Source of the DNA: Carya illinoinensis
Taxonomy: Eukaryota > Streptophyta > Magnoliopsida > Fagales > Juglandaceae
Reading direction: 5' to 3'
DNA length: 64,000 bases
Assembly (NCBI RefSeq): GCF_018687715.1
Contig: NC_056760.1
Location: forward strand, 38,973,501 to 39,037,500
Shown here: positions 59,046-64,000 of the stretch, piece after piece
Layout of the letters: each line of letters starts with the position of its first letter
How positions within the stretch are numbered: position 1 is the stretch's first letter
Translations under genes and position numbers: made by a program
Notes under the pieces: generated by a model
Database searches by the model: none
Told to the model about the DNA's origin: nothing
Seen by the model: the letters and a program-made list of their open reading frames with translations, nothing else

Positions 59046-59198
59046 GTTAAAGGTCATGCTTCTGTAAACTAAGTAGGCCATTCTCAGTTAACTCAATTCC
59101 AACTCAATCTCTAATGGAAATGTTAAAGGTCATGCTTCTGTAAACTAAGTAGGCCATTCTCAGTTAACTCCAATTCCAACTCAATCTCTAATGGAAAT
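59046..59198. repeat. 76-bp tandem duplication
   Basis: Two nearly identical copies, the second with one extra C. Each runs from GTTAAAGGTCATG to CTAATGGAAAT. Recent slippage or unequal exchange. Confidence 0.9.
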
Positions 59199-60279
59199 GT
59201 TAGGTAAACATTCAGTTTTCCCTGCATCAGATTCTCAAACTCACTCAACTTTTTCTTCTATTCATGCTTCCATTTTTTCCATTGCATTCTATATCTGATA
59301 TACCTTGGAACATGGGCTACAAATTTTCGTAAAACTTGGATAATTAAAATCTTGACTACTGTTTTTCTAAAAAATAAAATTAATTGAGATGATTTTAGCA
59401 TACAAACATAACCTCCGCATTCGCGTGAAGTGGATTGCAATGTCAAGTTACGATCGGTGACAGAAGAAATAGGTACAGCTTTGAACTAATTTTCAAAACA
59501 TTCTAGATGATTGATCAGTGGCAAACAATGACTCTTGACCCTCAAACACCGACTGTATATAGACGATTTTGCAGACCATCTTGTCAATAAATCCACACAT
59601 GATTGTCGTTAAAGCTTTCAATTGATTTGTAAGAATCTCCCGTCTTTATTTTAAAAAAACATATATATTTATATATAATAGTATTATTTAAAACTTTGTA
59701 TACTACACATTATCTAGACGGTATAATTTAATTTAAGAAAATTAAAAGTTAAAATTTATTTTTTAAACTAAATTTAGTTACCTGAATTGTATGTAGTGTA
59801 AAAACTTTTAAATAAAATTATTCAAGATTTGATTAGATAAATTATGTATAGAATAAAATTTTTTAAATAAAATTATTGAAGATCCGAATGAATAAGAGGA
59901 GATTTGCATATGCTAACGTGACATTAAGCCTCTTTAAATGTTGAGCTGAATTAAGATAAGTTGAGTCATTTATTTATAGTAATGAGTTAAGATGGTAGGG
60001 TGAGTTTGTAGGGCCCACCTAAGATAAGTTTAGATTTGTTTGAATGTTAAGATCAGTTTATATGTATTTATAGAAAGTTGAAAAAAGTTATGAATCCTTA
60101 GTGTAAAGAGGTATTGAGTTGAAAAAAATTATAGATCCCATGCATCAAGAGGTTTTTAGTTGAGATAATTTTAGTGATTTAAGAGTTAGGTGTTTGAATG
60201 TTATACTTAGTTTAAAATTAGATTGAACCAAATTGATTTCGGTTTAATCAAAATTCCACTAATATCTATACCTTGTTTA

Positions 60280-60450
60280 GATTCGAAACATTCTCAACTC
60301 ATCTCATCTCATCATTACAATTTTTTCAAATTTTTACATAAAATATAATAAATAATTCAACTTTTTCAAATTCTAAAATAATAATAATAATAATTTATTC
60401 AACTTATCTAAAACCATATCATCTCATCTTATCTCACTCCTCAAATATCG
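60280..60450. repeat. MITE-like AT-rich repeat with TCATCTCATC arms
   Basis: Opens with CTCAACTCATCTCATCTC and closes with ATCATCTCATCTTATCTCAC around an AATAATAATAATAAT core and two AACTTTTTCAAAT-like words. The structure suggests a miniature element; no transposase class could be assigned. Similar motifs in reverse orientation occur near 32300 and 59950. Confidence 0.4.
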
Positions 60451-60642
60451 ATCTTTCTAAACTCCATGCAAGGCTAAAATCATGAAAATAAACATCGTCG
60501 ACAACTAAAGATCATGATCTAATTCACCCTCCTCCTAAGGAATTAGGGTTTCGAGAGAAATCAGAGTGCAATAAGGAAGGAAATTATGAAAAACTATAAT
60601 GAACATTAATTATTATGAACTGATTTCCTGATCAAAATTAAG

Positions 60643-62739
60643 CTAGCCAGTTTCTCCTCTGCCGCTGAGAAGTGATAGAGGAGAAGTAGAGAAAGAAGCA
60701 AAACTAGCATCCATCTCTCTGTTCCTCGTGAATGTGTACGAACTCGATCGAGCAACGGATGTAGACGGAAACGAGTGCACAAAATCATCGAAACCCTCTG
60801 CAAGATTACCCTTGCCTCCATTAACGTACTCACCCGGTGCCTTCAAGTTGTCCGAGATCTCAACCTCTCCTTCCAAATGCCTCACCACTTGCCGCATGCT
60901 TGGCCGTGACATTGGCGTGTTGCTTGAACACATGAGCCCCAACTTCAGCACCATCACCACCTCAGCCTCCTCGTACTTTCCATTAAGCTTAGGGTCTATA
61001 ACATCAAGGACCTTCCCTTCTATGAATCTGTCCCAGACCCAATCCACCAGAACCAACTCCTCGGGCGTTGCGTTCTGCTCAGTGGGCCTCTGGCCACAGG
61101 CAACCTCAAGCAACAGTGCACCGAATGCGAACACATCCGAGCTTGTCGTGGCCTTGCCTGTTCTAGGGAGCTCTGGTGCAAGATACCCTAAAGTTCCCAC
61201 CACCCGGGTCGTGCTGGGGTTCGAGCCGTGCTCGTACAGTCTGGCAAGCCCAAAATCGCCTAGTCTCGCGTTGAGTTCACTGTCTAGCAACACATTGCTA
61301 GCCTTTATATCTCTGTGAATCACGACCTGTTCGTAGCCCTCGTGTAAGTACAGAAGCCCAGAAGCGACATCCTTTATGATCTTGAACCTTTGCTCCCAAT
61401 TGAGAACTGTTAATGGCTCATCGAACAAGAACTTGTCCAAGCTCCCATTGGCCATGAAATCATACACAAGAAGAAGATCGCCTCGTCTGCGACACCAGCC
61501 CAATAATTGAACCAAGTTCCGGTGGCGAAGCCGACCGATGCTGGCTATTTCCGCCACGAATTCCCGCAGACCCTGTTTGGAATCGTGCGAGACTCTCTTC
61601 ACCGCAACTTGGATCGTCGAATTCGGAAGCGTCCCTTTGTAAACTCGACCGAACCCACCTCGACCAAGTAGCTCTCCGTCTCGGAAGCGTTTGGTTGCTT
61701 TCTTCAGTTCTTGGTAAGAGTAACGATGTGGCCCAAGTTCAAGTTCCCAATCCTCGATTACGTCGGCGTACTTTATCTTCCAGAAGAGGTAAAAGGCAAC
61801 GGAGATGGCGGATAGTAAAAGAACGACAGCTGAAACATAAACCCCTATTAAAAAAGCTGTGCGCTTTTTCTTGGGTCCTGGTAGTGACGGTAGAGAAGAG
61901 AGATCAAGGGCTGCTGCTTGCCCGTTGATCTTGAAGCTCCAGCCCAAGATGTTGTGTGAGCTAGCGAGCTGCAAATCCGTCGAAGCAGATAACCCAACGA
62001 ACATAAATTCTTGAAGGATCTGCGAGAGATCTACTTTAAGTGACAAGAGTGGCTTACTGGGTTTTGAAGAGAATGGCGAAACCGAAACGTTGAGGACATT
62101 TTCAGCTGAATTGTAGTCGATCCAAGCTAGAATAGCACTCCCGCTCTTGAGGTTAAGATCTTGTTTGGTTGAATCACTAGTGAAATATGCTGCGGCGGCG
62201 GAAGCGTTGGATTCTAAGCTATTGATGTCGACGCCAACATGGTTGTCGTTTATGTCTCTGAAGAACTCGGGGTCTTGGACAGTGTCGAATTCAACAGCGA
62301 AGAGATGATTAGAGAAATTCCCCATGTTGCTGGCATTAAGGAGACCGAGGTACTGCCGACCCACAGCATTTAGATTCTTGGAGGTGGCGATTGTGAACGC
62401 GAGGCCATGGCCTCCGAGATTAGCATACTCAGGGACAATAGCAAAAGCAAACGAGGTAGAGAAAGATAGAACTCTACCACTGCTAGAGTTCTTGAACCGA
62501 AACGGCGAGTTATAGAAGGCGTGGCCCATCACCTGACCGTTGTGGTTGGTTAACTGAAGAATACCGGATTTCAGGATCTCAGCGTTGCCGTCTAAGGTTA
62601 AGTTGTCGGTGCCCACATCTTTGAATCCCCGAAAGAAGAGCTCGATAGGCTGGGATGAATCTGGGATTGAAAGGAAGATAAATACAGAGAAAAATCTAAG
62701 TTTATTGGCCACTTTTTGGTACGAGATTGTTCGAGGCAT
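60643..62739 (-). CDS. LECRKS4: L-type lectin receptor-like kinase, LecRK-S.4-like (intact)
   Basis: Plasma-membrane receptor kinase: an extracellular legume-lectin domain senses a ligand and a cytoplasmic Ser/Thr kinase signals, usually in immunity or development. Intact intronless frame of 698 residues, normal for the family. Residues 1-30 are a hydrophobic signal peptide; 31-280 the lectin domain with [34 protein letters not shown] and FAVEFDTVQ; 295-320 the membrane helix after PGPKKKR; 354-630 the kinase with [12 protein letters not shown], Lys381 in [14 protein letters not shown] (Asp477) and DFG at 495-497, followed by a Ser-rich tail. Several blocks ([45 protein letters not shown]) resemble what I remember of Arabidopsis LecRK-S.4 more than clade IV. 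The first Met precedes the signal peptide and is the likely start. All catalytic residues are present. Confidence 0.92.
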   Translation of the reverse strand: MPRTISYQKVANKLRFFSVFIFLSIPDSSQPIELFFRGFKDVGTDNLTLDGNAEILKSGILQLTNHNGQVMGHAFYNSPFRFKNSSSGRVLSFSTSFAFAIVPEYANLGGHGLAFTIATSKNLNAVGRQYLGLLNASNMGNFSNHLFAVEFDTVQDPEFFRDINDNHVGVDINSLESNASAAAAYFTSDSTKQDLNLKSGSAILAWIDYNSAENVLNVSVSPFSSKPSKPLLSLKVDLSQILQEFMFVGLSASTDLQLASSHNILGWSFKINGQAAALDLSSLPSLPGPKKKRTAFLIGVYVSAVVLLLSAISVAFYLFWKIKYADVIEDWELELGPHRYSYQELKKATKRFRDGELLGRGGFGRVYKGTLPNSTIQVAVKRVSHDSKQGLREFVAEIASIGRLRHRNLVQLLGWCRRRGDLLLVYDFMANGSLDKFLFDEPLTVLNWEQRFKIIKDVASGLLYLHEGYEQVVIHRDIKASNVLLDSELNARLGDFGLARLYEHGSNPSTTRVVGTLGYLAPELPRTGKATTSSDVFAFGALLLEVACGQRPTEQNATPEELVLVDWVWDRFIEGKVLDVIDPKLNGKYEEAEVVMVLKLGLMCSSNTPMSRPSMRQVVRHLEGEVEISDNLKAPGEYVNGGKGNLAEGFDDFVHSFPSTSVARSSSYTFTRNREMDASFASFSTSPLSLLSGRGETG

Positions 62740-64000
62740 TCGGAAATAGGATTCAAAAGTGTTGGGTAAGAGGAAGATGGTGGAAGCACGGCTCGGAAAT
62801 CAAATCGGAGTAAATTCCAGGAATGAAATCTAGATTCAGAAGAAGTATGCAAATAATTCAACCATCCTTAATATCTTATGGGGGCAGAGAACGTGACATG
62901 CATACACCATTGGTAGAATTATTGGATGTGCTTGTTAATGCAAATGCACGCGCCGGCTAGTGAATTATTGGATCAGCTTATGAATGCAAGATAATTGGTC
63001 TACCAGTGGCTAAGCTTTGCACAGCAAGATGTTGACTTGACCACAAAAATATATCGGAAAGGGACTGGGTACGACTTTTGGGTTAATATTTCTTTTAATT
63101 GCATATCACAACTTAAATACTTTTTCTTTTCATACAAAGCAATTTATTACATTTCTTCTAATAAAAGGTCTTACAAAATAACACATTAATTATATTTTAT
63201 GGCACATAATTAGTTTTTGTTTTATGGAGTACTGTATAAACTACAGTAATGTATCTTAACGTTATTTTTTTTTTTAAATTTCTCTAAATTTTATAAATTC
63301 AAACTTGCTGTAATGGATCGGGCTACTATGCTGCTTGGTGGTTATCGCTTGGTGTGCCGTTCAGTTATAATTTTTTTTTATCTTTTTCTTTTTATATCTT
63401 TTTAATATTTTTAAAAAATAAAAAAATACACTAATATATTTAAAATTATTTTTTTAATCGTGAAGTAAAAATTTTTATTTTTAAACAATACATTTAAACA
63501 GTACCGCCGGACGGCACAGAAACCCCAGTTGGATTAACCCCTCATTTTGTTATCAAATAATTTACATATATATATATATATAAAACAAAGAATCCTCTTG
63601 GTTTTCTTTTAAATGTACCAATCCCTTGTTTACTGATTTTTTAAAATGATACCAATTTGCAAGCTCCTCTTTTTTTTCCTTCAAAATTGTAAACTGGCAA
63701 TGGAGAATCTCAATAAATTCATTTATAGGTACAACAACAACATATTATAAGAAGAAAAAAACATTTCTTGAGACATTGAGTCAAATAAATGATTTGATCC
63801 AGTAAATTCATTTGATCATTGATAACTTAACTTTCTTTATCACATGTAAGCCTTAGTTGTCAGGAAAATGAGGAAGATAAATAGATAATGAAAATTGAGT
63901 TGATGTGCTATTGTACCGTTATGCAAGCATGAGCTTTAGTTGTCGCAATTTGTATTTTTGAGTCATGTTCATGTAAAATTATGAAAATTTAACTATATAG
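62740..64000. other. Upstream region of the intact LecRK and AT-rich flank
   Basis: The first 250 bp should hold the promoter and leader of the minus-strand LecRK gene; I see no certain TATA box. Beyond that, AT-rich DNA with a TA run near 63563-63581 and no gene. Confidence 0.5.

Larger units (their letters stand above)
56371..60605. other. AT-rich intergenic DNA with short repeats
   Basis: No convincing gene. A 76-bp tandem duplication sits at 59046-59121 and 59122-59198 (GGTCATGCTTCTGTAAACTA, AAGTAGGCCATTCTCAGTTA). A short minus frame at 57813-58010 (MDALPNGRSQGKLHVTIPSP) ends near a possible splice donor and could be an orphan exon or transposon relic. Short repeats with TCATCTCATC arms lie near 60290-60440, and a GAATTAAGATAAGTTGAGT-type repeat lies near 59940-60200. 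Confidence 0.45.

Noticed and set aside
1..64000. CRISPR arrays, operons, bacterial-type regulatory sites, rRNA or tRNA genes
   Set aside because: The sequence is plant nuclear DNA; no spaced identical repeats of CRISPR type were seen, and the only tRNA-like matches are 12-base primer-binding sites of LTR elements.

Overview
This window looks like a repeat-rich stretch of a woody eudicot nuclear genome. It holds one intact intronless receptor-kinase gene, three broken paralogues of a related receptor kinase, and nested plant transposons of most major classes (CACTA, hAT, a MULE-like element, Ty1/copia, Ty3/gypsy, L1-type LINEs). Several short AT-rich repeats with CTCATCTCATC/GAGATGAG arms (about 32.3, 60.0 and 60.3 kb) resemble repeats I remember as common in walnut/pecan relatives (Juglandaceae, Fagales). 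That assignment is inference from memory.

Layout. (1) 1-14498: the right part of a very large CACTA (En/Spm) element. A decayed TNP2-type transposase lies at 5016-8625 (minus) and the right terminal repeat ends at 14498. The left end is outside the window. (2) 14499-20000: L-type lectin receptor kinase (LecRK) pseudogene A, cut by the CACTA element. Its 5' flank is split by a 3.7-kb copia-derived LTR element (16006-19723). (3) 20.0-32.2 kb: a minus-strand Ty3/gypsy chromovirus split into integrase/chromodomain (20080-20940) and protease/RT/RNase H (30226-32190). Between them lie a hAT element (20936-24905) and a 4.8-kb gypsy-type LTR with primer-binding site (24906-30225). (4) 32.4-39.1 kb: LecRK pseudogene B, with a second element of the same copia-derived family (33902-38795) inserted just upstream of its start. 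(5) 39.1-41.8 kb: an LTR-like fragment and a small element with long inverted repeats. (6) 41.8-55.2 kb: nested insertions. LecRK pseudogene C is cut by a minus-strand LINE. That LINE's ORF1 is cut by a hAT-like element (47000-54884), which contains a plus-strand LINE, whose ORF2 is cut by a solo LTR (50418-52584). (7) 55.2-64 kb: 5' flank of LecRK C, AT-rich intergenic DNA, and the intact LecRK gene at 60643-62739 (minus), most like LecRK-S.4.

The only apparently functional host gene is the 698-residue lectin receptor kinase, a plasma-membrane receptor with an extracellular legume-lectin domain and a cytoplasmic Ser/Thr kinase. Because LecRK copies A, B and C share their 5' flanks, each paralogue preserves the empty site of the others' transposons. 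Three insertions can be read to the base, and in two of them the interrupted reading frame is seen to resume after the target duplication. I found no convincing previously undescribed cellular system. The most unusual material is the exact 153-bp, hairpin-bearing, frame-open repeat array in the leader of the two copia-derived elements, and the TATA boxes set inside palindromes in their LTRs. All boundaries were read by eye. Those given with target duplications should be exact; others may be off by tens of bases.
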